Part shown: positions 26,763-35,804 of the stretch, piece after piece
Layout: each line of letters starts with the position of its first letter
Numbering within the stretch: position 1 is the stretch's first letter
Source of the DNA: Hymenobacter sediminis
Lineage (GTDB): Bacteria; Bacteroidota; Bacteroidia; Cytophagales; Hymenobacteraceae
Direction of reading: 5' to 3'
NCBI RefSeq assembly: GCF_003231285.1
Contig: NZ_QKNS01000009.1
Span: 1-64,000, forward strand
DNA length: 64,000 nt
The notes under the pieces: generated by a model
Databases searched by the model: none
Seen by the model: the letters and a program-made list of their open reading frames with translations, nothing else
What the model was told of the DNA's origin: nothing
Program-made: the position numbers and the translations under genes

Positions 26763-26794
26763 ACAAGCGGCATCCTGATCAGGATGCCGCTTGT
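26763..26794 (-). terminator. Perfect palindromic terminator
   Basis: A 32-base perfect palindrome, ACAAGCGGCATCCTGA followed by its complement, lies 7 bases after the stop of the molybdenum subunit gene (26801). It should terminate the aldehyde oxidoreductase operon. Confidence 0.85.
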
Positions 26795-26800
26795 TGCTGG

Positions 26801-29044
26801 TTAAATTAACTTATCAGGAGTAATGGGCAACTCCCGGATGCGTTTGCCGGTGGCATTGAAAACGGCATTGGCAATGGCCGGCGCAACACCGATAATGGCA
26901 ATTTCTCCAATGCCTTTAGTGCCCAGCGCATTCACATAAGGATCGGGCTGGTTCACGAAGGCAACTTCTACGGCCGGCGAATCGGCGTGCACGGGTACGT
27001 GGTAGTCGGCGAAGTCCTTGGTCACGTAGCGGCCAAACCGGTCGTCGATGCGGGCGTGCTCCATCAGGGCCATGCCAATGCCGCCCACGGCGCCACCTTT
27101 CATCTGGTTGCCAGCGGTTTTCTCATTTACAATAGTACCGGCATCGGCGCAGGAAACCAGTTTGCTGACCCGCACCTCGCCGGTAAGTTGATGCACGCGC
27201 ACTTCTGCAAAGTGCACCGAGAAAGAGTACATGGAGTATTTCTGGCCTTCGCCGCCGGGCTTGGCTTCTACCATCACGGCCGTGCCGCCGGCTTGCTTGA
27301 GCAGGTCGGCGTAGGATACGCGCGTGTCTTTGTTGCCACCCACCGTAAGGTAGCCGTCCTGCATGGTCACATCCTCTTTCCGGGCCGAAGCGAAGGCCGG
27401 GTTGTTGGCGCCGGCCAGGGTACGCAGCTTGTCTTTCAGGGCCAGGCAGGCTTCCTGGGTAGCCGGACCCACGCTGTTCACAGTAGAGGAACCGCCCTGG
27501 GTACCCGCTTTCGGGAAGGACGAGTTGCCCAGCTCAAACCGAATCTTGTCAGGCGAAATGCCCAACGTGTCGGCGGCAATCTGGGTCATGGCCGTGCCGG
27601 TGCCGGGGCCGATGTCGGTGGTAGCGCATTGCAGCAGCACGGTGCCATTGGCCAGCAGCTGGGCCCCTACCGTTGCTGCACCGCGGTGCGCCCCAAAGGT
27701 TCCTACCCCCATGCCGTAGCCAATCAGCCAGTCCCCGTCGCGGAGGGAGCCGGGCTTAAGCTGGCGCTTGCTCCAGCCTATGCGGTCGGCACCCAATTGG
27801 TAGCACTCCTTCAGAAACTTGGTGCTCCAGGGCTTGTTCTTCTCCGGGTCCTGCTCAGTGTAGTTGCGCAGGCGGAATTCCAGCGGGTCAATGTTCAGCA
27901 GGTAGGCCATTTCATCCATGGCCGACTCTAGGGCAAATGCACCAGTAGCTTCGCCGGGGCCGCGCATCCAGATAGGAGAGCTGATATCCAAGGCCGCCAG
28001 CCGGTAGCGCGTCGTCACGTTCGGCGACTGATACATCATGCGCGTTTGGGCCAGGGTCGATTCGGTAAACTCCTCGTAGGTAGAAGTTTGGCCGACCGAC
28101 TCGTGGGTGATGGCCGTGATTTTACCGTCGGGGGTGGCACTCATGCCCAGCTTCTGCCAGGTGTAAGGCCGGTAGCCCACCATCGTGAACATCTGCTCCC
28201 GGGTCAGCATCAGCTTCACGGGCCGGTTTACCACTTTGGCCGCCAAAATAGCCGCTGACTCGTGGGGCCAGCTGTGCAGGGCGTTGCCAAAAGCCCCGCC
28301 CACGTAGGTAGCAATAACTTTTACGTTTTCCTCAGGCAAGCCCCACTGCTTGGCAAAGTCGCGGCGGGTAGCCATGGTGCCCTGGGTTTTGTCGTAGAGC
28401 GTAAGGCGGTCGGGTGCTTCCCAATGGGCCGTAATGGCTTGCAGCTCCATGGGGTGGTGCACTTCGGTAGGAATCACGTACTCCGCTTCCAGCTTCACGG
28501 CGCCCGTTTTGTAAGCATCTACCTGGCCGCGCTGGTAGTCGTTCATCGGGTTCTTGGGGTTCTTCTTGGCGGCGGTGGGCAAGAAGGCGTTCGACTTGTT
28601 CTCCTCCAGGTTGGTTTGGTGCGCTTCTTTGGCATACTGTGCCTTCACCAGGCCAGCGGCGTAGCGGGCCCGCTCCCAGCTGTCGGCCACCACTATGGCA
28701 ATGGGCTGGTCGTTGAAGCGGATCTTGTCGTCGTTGAACACCTGCAGGGGGTTGCCCTGGGTTTGGGGCTGCGAGGGGTCTTTGCCCTCGGGCTTGGGGC
28801 CTGGGGGCTTCGGGGCGTTGAGGTGGCTGATGACCGCCAGCACACCTGGGGCGCGCTCGGCCGCTTTGGTATCGAGGCCGGTGAGGCGACCTTTCGTGAC
28901 GGTGCTACCCACCAGCACGGCGTAAGTGATGTTGGGCAGTTGGTACTCGGCCGAGTAGGTAGCTGCGCCCGTTACTTTCTGGTGGCCGTCCACCCGGTTC
29001 ATCGGCGCCCCGATTTGCTTTTTCGGCTTGGGTTGTTCGTTCAT
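26801..29044 (-). CDS. Molybdenum-binding subunit of aldehyde oxidoreductase (PaoC-like)
   Basis: Catalytic subunit of 747 residues of the xanthine oxidase family, binding molybdopterin cytosine dinucleotide. Domain a/b is at the N-terminus (GAPMNRVDGHQKVTGAATYS). Cofactor-binding segments include YVGGAFGNALHSW, IWMRGPGEATGAFALES and GPGTGTAMTQIAADT. The base-catalyst glutamate is in GTKGIGEIAIIG near residue 705. It has no signal peptide and would be exported in complex with the Tat-signal-bearing small subunit. It is the third gene in paoA-B-C order with 11-base spacing. It likely oxidises aldehydes to acids in the periplasm; the substrate range is not predictable. Confidence 0.92.
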   Translation of the reverse strand: MNEQPKPKKQIGAPMNRVDGHQKVTGAATYSAEYQLPNITYAVLVGSTVTKGRLTGLDTKAAERAPGVLAVISHLNAPKPPGPKPEGKDPSQPQTQGNPLQVFNDDKIRFNDQPIAIVVADSWERARYAAGLVKAQYAKEAHQTNLEENKSNAFLPTAAKKNPKNPMNDYQRGQVDAYKTGAVKLEAEYVIPTEVHHPMELQAITAHWEAPDRLTLYDKTQGTMATRRDFAKQWGLPEENVKVIATYVGGAFGNALHSWPHESAAILAAKVVNRPVKLMLTREQMFTMVGYRPYTWQKLGMSATPDGKITAITHESVGQTSTYEEFTESTLAQTRMMYQSPNVTTRYRLAALDISSPIWMRGPGEATGAFALESAMDEMAYLLNIDPLEFRLRNYTEQDPEKNKPWSTKFLKECYQLGADRIGWSKRQLKPGSLRDGDWLIGYGMGVGTFGAHRGAATVGAQLLANGTVLLQCATTDIGPGTGTAMTQIAADTLGISPDKIRFELGNSSFPKAGTQGGSSTVNSVGPATQEACLALKDKLRTLAGANNPAFASARKEDVTMQDGYLTVGGNKDTRVSYADLLKQAGGTAVMVEAKPGGEGQKYSMYSFSVHFAEVRVHQLTGEVRVSKLVSCADAGTIVNEKTAGNQMKGGAVGGIGMALMEHARIDDRFGRYVTKDFADYHVPVHADSPAVEVAFVNQPDPYVNALGTKGIGEIAIIGVAPAIANAVFNATGKRIRELPITPDKLI

Positions 29045-29055
29045 GAGTTCGGGGC

Positions 29056-30042
29056 TTAGGCTACGCTGGCGGCGGTTTTCAGCGCCTGAATGATGGTATT
29101 GGGACCCAGCTTGAGCTTGTAGGCGTTGTGCTTGAAGGCTTTAGCGCCTTGCATGGCAATAGCCGCAGCCTGGCGGAAGCTTTCTTCGGTGGCGGGCTTG
29201 CCTACCAGAGCCTGCTCGGCGGCCGTGAGGCGCCAGGGCTTGTGGGCTACCCCGCCCATAGCAAGGCGGGCAGCTTTGATGTTGTTGTTGCTATCGAGGT
29301 CCAGCGCCGCCGCTACCGAAAGCAGGGCAAAGGCGTAGGAAGCCCGCTCGCGCACCTTCTGGTAGTGCACATGCTTGGTGAAGGGTCCGTCGGGCACATC
29401 CACGGCCGTAATCAGCTCGCCGGGCTCCAGGGTCGTGTCCTTCTGGGGCATATCACCGGGTAGGCGGTGCAGTTCGGCAAAGGGAATGCTGCGGTTGCCT
29501 TTCGGGCCGCTGACTTGCACGGTAGCATCGAGGGCCACCAGGGCCACGCTCATGTCGGAGGGGTGCACGGCAATGCACTTATCCGAGAAGCCGAAGATGG
29601 CGTGCATGCGGTTAATGCCCTCCAGCGCCCCGCAGCCCGTTCCTGGCTCGCGCTTGTTGCAGGGCATGGTTGTGTCGTAGAAGTAGGAGCAGCGGGTGCG
29701 CTGGAGCATATTGCCGCCCACAGTGGCCATGTTGCGCAACTGGGCCGAAGCGCCGGCGTTGAGGGCCAGGGCCAAGAGGGGTTGCCGCGCGCGCACCTGC
29801 TTGTCGTCGGCTACCGTCGAGTTCAGGGCCAGCGCCCCGATGCGCAGCTTGCCAGGGTCGGCGTCGATGCGGGTCAGGGGTAGGCGGTTGATATCGACCA
29901 ATTTCTGTGGGGTCATCACCCCACGCTTCATCAGGTCGACGAGGTTGGTGCCGCCGGCAATGAAGGTGGCCGTGGCATCTTTCGCTACGGCGTCGATGGC
30001 AGCCTGCTGCTTGGTGGGGCGGACGTATTGGAACTGATTCAT
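29056..30042 (-). CDS. FAD-binding subunit of aldehyde oxidoreductase (PaoB-like)
   Basis: Electron-transfer subunit of 328 residues. The FAD-binding motif is TFIAGGTNLVDLMKRGV (26-42), with GNMLQRTRCSYFYD in the second part. A cysteine-rich insertion (CSYFYD, PCNKREPGTGCGA, DKC) matches the extra [4Fe-4S] cluster loop known in E. coli PaoB and not in standard xanthine dehydrogenases. This places the complex in the PaoABC type. It lies between the small and large subunit genes, 9 and 11 bases from each. Confidence 0.92.
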   Translation of the reverse strand: MNQFQYVRPTKQQAAIDAVAKDATATFIAGGTNLVDLMKRGVMTPQKLVDINRLPLTRIDADPGKLRIGALALNSTVADDKQVRARQPLLALALNAGASAQLRNMATVGGNMLQRTRCSYFYDTTMPCNKREPGTGCGALEGINRMHAIFGFSDKCIAVHPSDMSVALVALDATVQVSGPKGNRSIPFAELHRLPGDMPQKDTTLEPGELITAVDVPDGPFTKHVHYQKVRERASYAFALLSVAAALDLDSNNNIKAARLAMGGVAHKPWRLTAAEQALVGKPATEESFRQAAAIAMQGAKAFKHNAYKLKLGPNTIIQALKTAASVA

Positions 30043-30051
30043 AGGGAGTCG

Positions 30052-30687
30052 TTATACTTTTTGCCCGCCGCCTTTGACCTCCTGAATGGCGGCCACAATG
30101 TTGGAATAAGCGCCGCAACGGCAGATGTTGCCGCTCATGTACTCCCGGATTTCGCCTTCCGAGTCGGCCTTGCCTTCCCGGATGCACGCCACCGCCGACA
30201 TAATCTGGCCGGGCGTGCAGTAACCGCACTGGAAACCATCGTGCTTCACAAAGGCTTCCTGCATGGGGTGCAGCTTGTCGCCGTTAGCCAGGCCCTCAAT
30301 GGTCGTGATTTTCTTACCCTCGTGCATCACGGCAAAGCTCAGGCAACTGTTCACGCGCTGCCCATCTACGTGCACGGTGCAGGCGCCGCATTGCCCGTAG
30401 TCGCAGCCTTTTTTGGTGCCCGTGAGGTGCAGGTTTTCGCGCAGAAAGTCCAGCAGCGTGGTGCGGGGCTCCACGGAAACCTTATGCTTAACGCCGTTTA
30501 CTTCCAGTTTGAGCGGGATTTTCTCGAAAACGGCGGCCACTTTCTCGTCCAGCTCGGCGGCGGCGGCCTGCACCAGTGGCCCCGGCACCAAGGCCATGGC
30601 TGTGAGCAGCGACGATTGTTTCAGGAAGCTCCGGCGGGCCTCATCGTGGCTGTTACCGGGCGTATCGTGTTCAGAGTTCATAGCCAT
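30052..30687 (-). CDS. 2Fe-2S subunit of aldehyde oxidoreductase (PaoA-like)
   Basis: Iron-sulfur subunit with two [2Fe-2S] clusters. A Tat signal (EARRSFLKQSSLLTAMALVP) directs periplasmic export. The plant-type ferredoxin domain has CDYGQCGACTVHVDG and a distal Cys in NSCLSF. The helical second domain has CGYCTPGQIMSAV and GNICRCGAYSNI. Start codons at 30687 and 30681 are both possible; 30702 is less likely. It leads the operon and is probably the export vehicle for the whole complex. No accessory MoCo-insertion gene lies beside it. Confidence 0.92.
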   Translation of the reverse strand: MAMNSEHDTPGNSHDEARRSFLKQSSLLTAMALVPGPLVQAAAAELDEKVAAVFEKIPLKLEVNGVKHKVSVEPRTTLLDFLRENLHLTGTKKGCDYGQCGACTVHVDGQRVNSCLSFAVMHEGKKITTIEGLANGDKLHPMQEAFVKHDGFQCGYCTPGQIMSAVACIREGKADSEGEIREYMSGNICRCGAYSNIVAAIQEVKGGGQKV

Positions 30688-30942
30688 AGTTGAAAAGGGC
30701 AAAACAAAGGGTGGCCCAAGTAGGGCAAAGACCCGACAATACCGCTGTAGTTGCGGCCAGTGTGCGTCAGTAACCAGCGTTCTGGACTTAAGTTAAGGAC
30801 AAGCGCAGGAAATTCATCCTATAAATCCCTGAAAAAAGCCTGCTATACTTAGGCAAGCAGAACCGTTTCAGCCGGAGGGTTCAGCAGCAAATAGGATGTA
30901 GCAGAACAGGACCCCGATCTTATCAGGTTGCTGCTGAAGTTG

Positions 30943-31536
30943 CTACCCCTTGGCCAGTGCCCGGCACTCGGCGTGGCGGGGGCAGGAAGTGAGGTGGTCG
31001 TTGACGAGGCCGGCAGTTTGCATAATGTTATAACACGCCACCGGGCCGGTCATGACAAATCCGCGCCGCTTCAGCTCCTGGCTTAGGGCCAAGCTGGCCG
31101 GGGTGGAAGCCGGGGGCAGGTTATCGGGGCTGCGTTGGGTGTCGAGCGGCCGGCCCCCGACAAAGGCGTAGAAAAAGGGTAGGAGCCCAACTGCGCCGCC
31201 TACCTCCCTGCGGAGCTGCAACCAGGCGCGGGCATTTTGGAAGGTGGCTTCCAGCTTATGGCGGTTGCGGATGATGCGCGGGTTTTGCATCAGCTCCTCT
31301 ACCTCGGCCTCCCCAAACCGCGCCAGCCGCTCTGGGTCGAAACCAGCCAGCAACTCCCGAAACGCCTCGCGCCGCCGCAGCACCACCGGAAAGTCGAAGC
31401 CTAGCTGGAAGGTGTGCAGCACCAAGTACTCAAACAGAATATCTGGGTCCGAAACCGGCTCGCCCCATTCATGGTCGTGGAAGCTTTGCAGCAGCTCACT
31501 TTGCTGCATCCAGACGCAGGGCGGGGGAGGGTTCAT
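30943..31536 (-). CDS. tag: DNA-3-methyladenine glycosylase I
   Basis: Base-excision repair enzyme of 197 residues removing 3-methyladenine from DNA. Family marks are CVW near the start, SFHDHEWGEPVSD, a helix-hairpin-helix region around FDFPVVLRRREAFRELLAGF, and the tail HLTSCPRH. The last supplies His and Cys of the zinc site together with the N-terminal Cys and His. The ATG at 31536 gives the usual family length; an open frame to 31596 adds an unrelated leader. It stands alone between the aldehyde oxidoreductase and arabinan regions. Confidence 0.9.
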   Translation of the reverse strand: MNPPPPCVWMQQSELLQSFHDHEWGEPVSDPDILFEYLVLHTFQLGFDFPVVLRRREAFRELLAGFDPERLARFGEAEVEELMQNPRIIRNRHKLEATFQNARAWLQLRREVGGAVGLLPFFYAFVGGRPLDTQRSPDNLPPASTPASLALSQELKRRGFVMTGPVACYNIMQTAGLVNDHLTSCPRHAECRALAKG

Positions 31537-31631
31537 GACGAAACAGGGGGTAGGAAACGCACAGGGTAACGCAGAACCAGTTGCTCCGGATGCCAAGCGG
31601 GCAGCCGGAGCATATCATTCAGCAAAATACA

Positions 31632-31660
31632 GGGGGTAGGAACAACGCGTTCCTACCCCC
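31632..31660. terminator. Hairpin between GH127 and tag
   Basis: GGGGGTAGGAAC (31632-31643) and GTTCCTACCCCC (31649-31660) are perfect 12-base inverted repeats around a 5-base loop. Together with the nearby palindromic repeat it lies downstream of the GH127 gene and upstream of tag. It may act as a terminator for GH127. Confidence 0.55.
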
Positions 31661-31695
31661 CGCTGCGAGCAGTTGTATTTCTCTTTCCCTTGTTT

Positions 31696-31779
31696 CCTGT
31701 CATCCTGAGCAGCGCGAAGGACCTCTACAGAAGGTAATTACTAACGGTAGAGGTTCTTCGCGCTGCTCAGGATGACAGG
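31696..31779. repeat. Palindromic intergenic repeat, copy 2
   Basis: Arms 31696-31728 (CCTGTCATCCTGAGCAGCGC...) and 31747-31779 are inverted repeats matching at 32 of 33 positions around an 18-base loop. This is the best preserved of the copies in the window. It lies downstream of the GH127 gene. Confidence 0.85.
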
Positions 31780-31807
31780 TGGTATAGCTAGATAAATCTT
31801 CCTCTGA

Positions 31808-33859
31808 TTACTTACCCACCGTTACCTCTTTCGGCTGGCGCGACACCAGATCTACATCCGTGATTTGCTGAGGGAACCACACCACCATTTCGCCCTTGCC
31901 GCGGTTGGCCCAGGCGTAGTAGGGAATGGCCGTCAGGGTTTGGCGCGTGGTGCTGATGGAGTTGTTGGCGGCATCTACCTGTACGGCGGGCACGGTGGCC
32001 GTGAGCTGCATGATGCCGTTGAGGACCTCGGGCTGGTAGCTGGCCGTGAAGGAGGTAGCGGCTGGCACGATAAGGTTGCTGGCTTTGCCGTTGTTGTCTT
32101 TCCACTCGGCGCAGTACACCACGGGGCCGCGCTGCAGGGCTACCCGGCCCAGGTTATCTTGCACCTTGGGGTTGGCTACTACCTGGCGCACGTCCATGGG
32201 CAGTTTCACTTCCACCACGTCGCCGCGGCGCCACTTGCGGGGGAGCACGGCGTAGCCCTGGCGTGTGGTGTACTGCACAGGCTTGCCATTCACCGTGATG
32301 CTGATTTTCTCAGTAGCAGGGGTAGCAAAGCGGTATAAATCGGAGGGAATGGCCTCGCCCTGGGCCCAGCCAGGTATGCGCACCAACAGGTTGAAATCGG
32401 TAGTGGCGGCGGGGCTGACGGTAAACTTCAGGTCGCCCTGCCAGGGGTAGTTGTTTTGCTGGGTGATGCGCACGGCCTTGGTGCCCACTTTCAGGTCGGT
32501 AGTGCCGCTGATAAACAGGTTGGCGTACACGTCGTTGCCTTTCTGGGCATACACGTAGCCGGGCAACGAGGGCATCAGGCGGGCCATGTTGGTGGGGCAG
32601 CAGGAGCAGTCGAACCAGCCGGCCCGCGCGGGCTCGGTTTGCGGGAAGCTCGTGCTGTTCTTGATTTGCATGGCGTTGGAGTAGAAGAACGATTTGCCGT
32701 CCAAACCCACCCCGGAAATCAACCCGTTATAGAGCACTTTCTCCATGACATCCACGTACTTGGCCTCGCCGTGGAGCTGAAACATCCGCTGGTTCCAGTA
32801 CACGTTGGCTACGGAGGCGCAGGTTTCGTTGTAGGCCGTGGTGTTGGGTAGCTCGTAGTTGCCCCCGAACCGCTCCCCGCCGGGCACGGCGCCGGTGCCG
32901 CCCGTCACGTAGAGCTTCTTGCTGACCATGTTCTGCCAGATGCTGTCCACGGCCGCCAGCATCCGCTGGTCGCCGGTGAGGGCCGCTACGTCGGCCATGG
33001 CGGAGTACAGGTATTCGGCGCGTACGGCGTGACCTTCGGCTTCGCGCTGATCTACTACCGGCTTGTGGTCTTGCCAGTAGGAACCGTTTTTCCACGCATC
33101 CGAACTCTTAGGGTCGTAGCCGTTGTACTTGCCGCGCTCCTCCAGGAAGAACTTGGCCGTGCTCAGGTACTCGGGCTTGCCCGTTACGCGGTAGAGCTTC
33201 ACCAGTCCCATTTCAACAATTTCGTGGCCGGGCGCTACCCCCCGCTTGTCCGGCCCAAATACGGAGCACACCAGGTCAGCATTCTTGAGGGCAATGCTGA
33301 GCAGGTTCTTTTTGCCGGTAGCCTCGTAGTGCGCCACGGCTGCCTCGTATAAGTGGCCCGAGTTGTACAGCTCGTGGCTCAGTTCCCGCTCTTTCACCCA
33401 GCGCTCCGGCCCGGCCCACGCGTGGGGGTGGGCCGGGTCAATGGTGCGGGCCGTGTAGAGGTAGCCGTCGGGCTCCTGGGCGGCGGCCACCTTCTTGATC
33501 AGTGCGTCCATGTACTCGTCCAGCTTTTCATCGGGGTAGAGTTGGAGGGAGTACGAGGCGCCTTCAATTGTCTTGTAGATGTCCGTGTCGTCGAAGGGAA
33601 AGATGGTGGCAAACTTGCCCGACTTCGCCGCGGCCATTTCAAAGTTCTTCACCCGGTTGGTGGCCTCACAGCGCTGAAACGAGGCCGGAATGGTGACGTC
33701 GGTGTTGGTCTTAAGGCGAGGTAGCCAGAAGTTATCCGCCAGCTTCACCCTCGTAAAGGAAACTGCCTGAATAGGATAGTCAGACCGCTTAACCGACTGC
33801 GAGAAGCCAGCGGTAGAAAGAAGTCCGGATAAGGCCAAGAAAGGAAGAAGGCGGTTCAT
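31808..33859 (-). CDS. GH127 (DUF1680) beta-L-arabinofuranosidase
   Basis: Exported glycosidase of 683 residues releasing L-arabinose from beta-L-arabinofuranosides, as found on hydroxyproline-rich plant glycoproteins or pectin side chains. A signal peptide ends near residue 20. The (alpha/alpha)6 barrel contains the zinc-thiolate catalytic site: Glu and Cys in YNETCAS and the Cys pair in DCSCCPTNMARL, matching the nucleophile-Cys motif of Bifidobacterium HypBA1. The C-terminus is a beta-sandwich. A LacI-type operator at 33957-33972 lies about 100 bases before the start, and the previous operon ends with its own terminator, so it is a separate unit of the arabinose regulon. Confidence 0.92.
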   Translation of the reverse strand: MNRLLPFLALSGLLSTAGFSQSVKRSDYPIQAVSFTRVKLADNFWLPRLKTNTDVTIPASFQRCEATNRVKNFEMAAAKSGKFATIFPFDDTDIYKTIEGASYSLQLYPDEKLDEYMDALIKKVAAAQEPDGYLYTARTIDPAHPHAWAGPERWVKERELSHELYNSGHLYEAAVAHYEATGKKNLLSIALKNADLVCSVFGPDKRGVAPGHEIVEMGLVKLYRVTGKPEYLSTAKFFLEERGKYNGYDPKSSDAWKNGSYWQDHKPVVDQREAEGHAVRAEYLYSAMADVAALTGDQRMLAAVDSIWQNMVSKKLYVTGGTGAVPGGERFGGNYELPNTTAYNETCASVANVYWNQRMFQLHGEAKYVDVMEKVLYNGLISGVGLDGKSFFYSNAMQIKNSTSFPQTEPARAGWFDCSCCPTNMARLMPSLPGYVYAQKGNDVYANLFISGTTDLKVGTKAVRITQQNNYPWQGDLKFTVSPAATTDFNLLVRIPGWAQGEAIPSDLYRFATPATEKISITVNGKPVQYTTRQGYAVLPRKWRRGDVVEVKLPMDVRQVVANPKVQDNLGRVALQRGPVVYCAEWKDNNGKASNLIVPAATSFTASYQPEVLNGIMQLTATVPAVQVDAANNSISTTRQTLTAIPYYAWANRGKGEMVVWFPQQITDVDLVSRQPKEVTVGK

Positions 33860-33956
33860 GGAGCGGGAAGGGGTAGGAGTTTGGGTATTTCAGAGCGAAG
33901 GCACTTCGCAGAAGTTATCCGCAGACAATCAGTGACTCACTAATATAGTGACTCTT

Positions 33957-33972
33957 GCACAAACGATTGTGT
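33957..33972 (-). promoter_or_regulatory. Arabinose-regulon LacI operator before GH127
   Basis: CACAAACGATTGTG (33958-33971) is an exact copy of the palindromic motif found before susC. It lies 98 bases upstream of the GH127 start and just after the terminator of the preceding operon. Confidence 0.8.
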
Positions 33973-33976
33973 TGTT

Positions 33977-34020
33977 ATTAAAACAGAAGGGCGGTATCAC
34001 TACCGCCCTTCTGTTTTAAT
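33977..34020 (-). terminator. Terminator of the galM-araBDA-symporter operon
   Basis: ATTAAAACAGAAGGGCGGTA (33977-33996) pairs perfectly with its complement at 34001-34020 around a 4-base loop, with an A/T-rich base. It lies 38 bases after the symporter stop. Confidence 0.9.
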
Positions 34021-34057
34021 GTGCCTTGGTTGAGCTAGTCAGCAAAGACTATTTGGC

Positions 34058-35740
34058 CTACCAGTAAATCGTGTAAAGCGCCGTGATGAGGGCAATTACC
34101 ACGATAGAACCAATGGCGAAGCTGCGGTGGGGGCGGAACATGCTGGCATCCACTTCCAGACCTTTGGTTTTTACGCCGCGGCTGGTTTCGAGTACGCTGA
34201 TCAGCACCATCACCAGCACGCAGAGCACGAACACGATGCCCATGCGGTCGAGGAAGGGAATTTCGTAAACGCCCTCAGCATTCGGTACGGCAAAGCCAAT
34301 AGAAGCCAGGCCCGACAGGTCCGTGAGGTTCGGAAGGGCTTTCAGAATAACCGACAGTATGAAGCCGCCGATGGTAGCAAACAGGGCCGCCGAAGAAGTG
34401 GTCCGCTTCCAGAAGAAACCCAGAATGAACATGGCGAAAATGCCCGGCGACACGAAGCCAGTGTACTCCTGAATGAACTCGAAGCCACCTTTCTTATCGA
34501 TACCCAGGTGCGGCGCGATGAGCACGCCCAGCAGCATCGCTACTACCACCGTAATCTTGCCTACCGATACCAATTGCTTTTCCGAAGCCTCGCGGTTGAA
34601 TACCTTCTGGTACACGTCGAGGGTGAAAATGGTAGCAATGGAGTTGGCTTTGCCAGCCAGCGAGGCTACTACGGCCGCCGTAAGAGCAGCGAAAGACAGG
34701 CCTTTCAGACCTACCGGCAGAATGTTCAGCAGCACGGGGTAGGCGCGGTCGGGGTTTAGCTCCCCGTTCTGCATCATCTCCGAGCCGAACACGTTTTCCT
34801 TGTAGAGCACGTAGGCGGCAATACCCGGCAGTACCACGATAACCGGCATCAGCAGCTTCAGGAAAGCCGCGAACAACAGACCGTTACGAGCCGTGGGTAG
34901 GTCGGCGCCGAGGGCGCGCTGGGTGATGTACTGGTTGCAACCCCAGTAGTTCAGGTTCACAATCCACATGCCGCCGAGCAGCACCGTCAGGCCGGGTAGG
35001 GCGCTGTAGTTGGGGTTTTCACGCTCCAGAATCATGTGGAAGTGGTCGTTGGCCTGGGAAGTCATCTGCGAGAAGCCCGCCAGAATACCCGTTTGGCCGT
35101 AGTGCTCAGCTACCAGGTTCAGGGCCAGGTAGGTGGTAGCCAGGCCGCCCAGAATCAGGAAGAATACCTGAATTACGTCGGTGAAGCCGATAACCTTCAT
35201 GCCACCCAGGGTAATGATGATGGCGAAGGCGGCCAGTGCGTACATGCAGAAAGTCAGGTTCAGGCCCGAAATACTGCTTACGGCAATGGCACCGAGGTAG
35301 AGAATGGAGGTCAGGTTTACCACCACGTAGAGCGCCAGCCAGAAAATGGCCATAATCATGGCCACGGTGCCGTTGTAGCGCTGGCTCAGGAACTGCGGCA
35401 TCGTGAAGATTTTGTTCTTCAGATACACCGGGATGAAGAACACGGCTACAATGATGAGTGTGAGAGCGGCCATCCACTCGTAGGTAGCAATGGCCAGACC
35501 CATCTTGAAGCCGGAGCCCGACATACCCACAAACTGCTCGGCGGAGATGTTGGAGGCAATGAGCGAGGAGCCGATGGCCCACCACGTCAGGGAGCCTTCT
35601 GCCAGAAAGTAATCTTTAGAATCCCCCTCCATGGTCCCGTCGTGACCTGTTTTCCGACGGTAAATCCAGATGCCGTACCCGGCAACTATGGTGAAATAGA
35701 CAAAGAAAACGATGTAATCAATCGTAGCAAGTTGGTTCAT
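34058..35740 (-). CDS. Sodium/solute symporter, probable L-arabinose importer
   Basis: Inner-membrane Na+-coupled transporter of the SSS family (SGLT-like), 560 residues with about 14 predicted helices. It begins IDYIVFFVYFTIVAGYGIWI. Sodium-site and core segments include ISAEQFVGMSGSGFKMG (about 64-80) and LNYWGCNQYITQRALGA. It follows araA on the same strand, is the last gene before the terminator at 33977, and has no other sugar cluster nearby. L-arabinose is therefore the likely cargo, by analogy with arabinose SSS transporters in Bacteroides arabinose operons. Confidence 0.9.
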   Translation of the reverse strand: MNQLATIDYIVFFVYFTIVAGYGIWIYRRKTGHDGTMEGDSKDYFLAEGSLTWWAIGSSLIASNISAEQFVGMSGSGFKMGLAIATYEWMAALTLIIVAVFFIPVYLKNKIFTMPQFLSQRYNGTVAMIMAIFWLALYVVVNLTSILYLGAIAVSSISGLNLTFCMYALAAFAIIITLGGMKVIGFTDVIQVFFLILGGLATTYLALNLVAEHYGQTGILAGFSQMTSQANDHFHMILERENPNYSALPGLTVLLGGMWIVNLNYWGCNQYITQRALGADLPTARNGLLFAAFLKLLMPVIVVLPGIAAYVLYKENVFGSEMMQNGELNPDRAYPVLLNILPVGLKGLSFAALTAAVVASLAGKANSIATIFTLDVYQKVFNREASEKQLVSVGKITVVVAMLLGVLIAPHLGIDKKGGFEFIQEYTGFVSPGIFAMFILGFFWKRTTSSAALFATIGGFILSVILKALPNLTDLSGLASIGFAVPNAEGVYEIPFLDRMGIVFVLCVLVMVLISVLETSRGVKTKGLEVDASMFRPHRSFAIGSIVVIALITALYTIYW

Positions 35741-35804
35741 TGGGGAGGAAACAGTAGGGCTTTAGGGTGCGGATGCGGATGAAGATTTCAGAAAAGTAGT
35801 GAAA

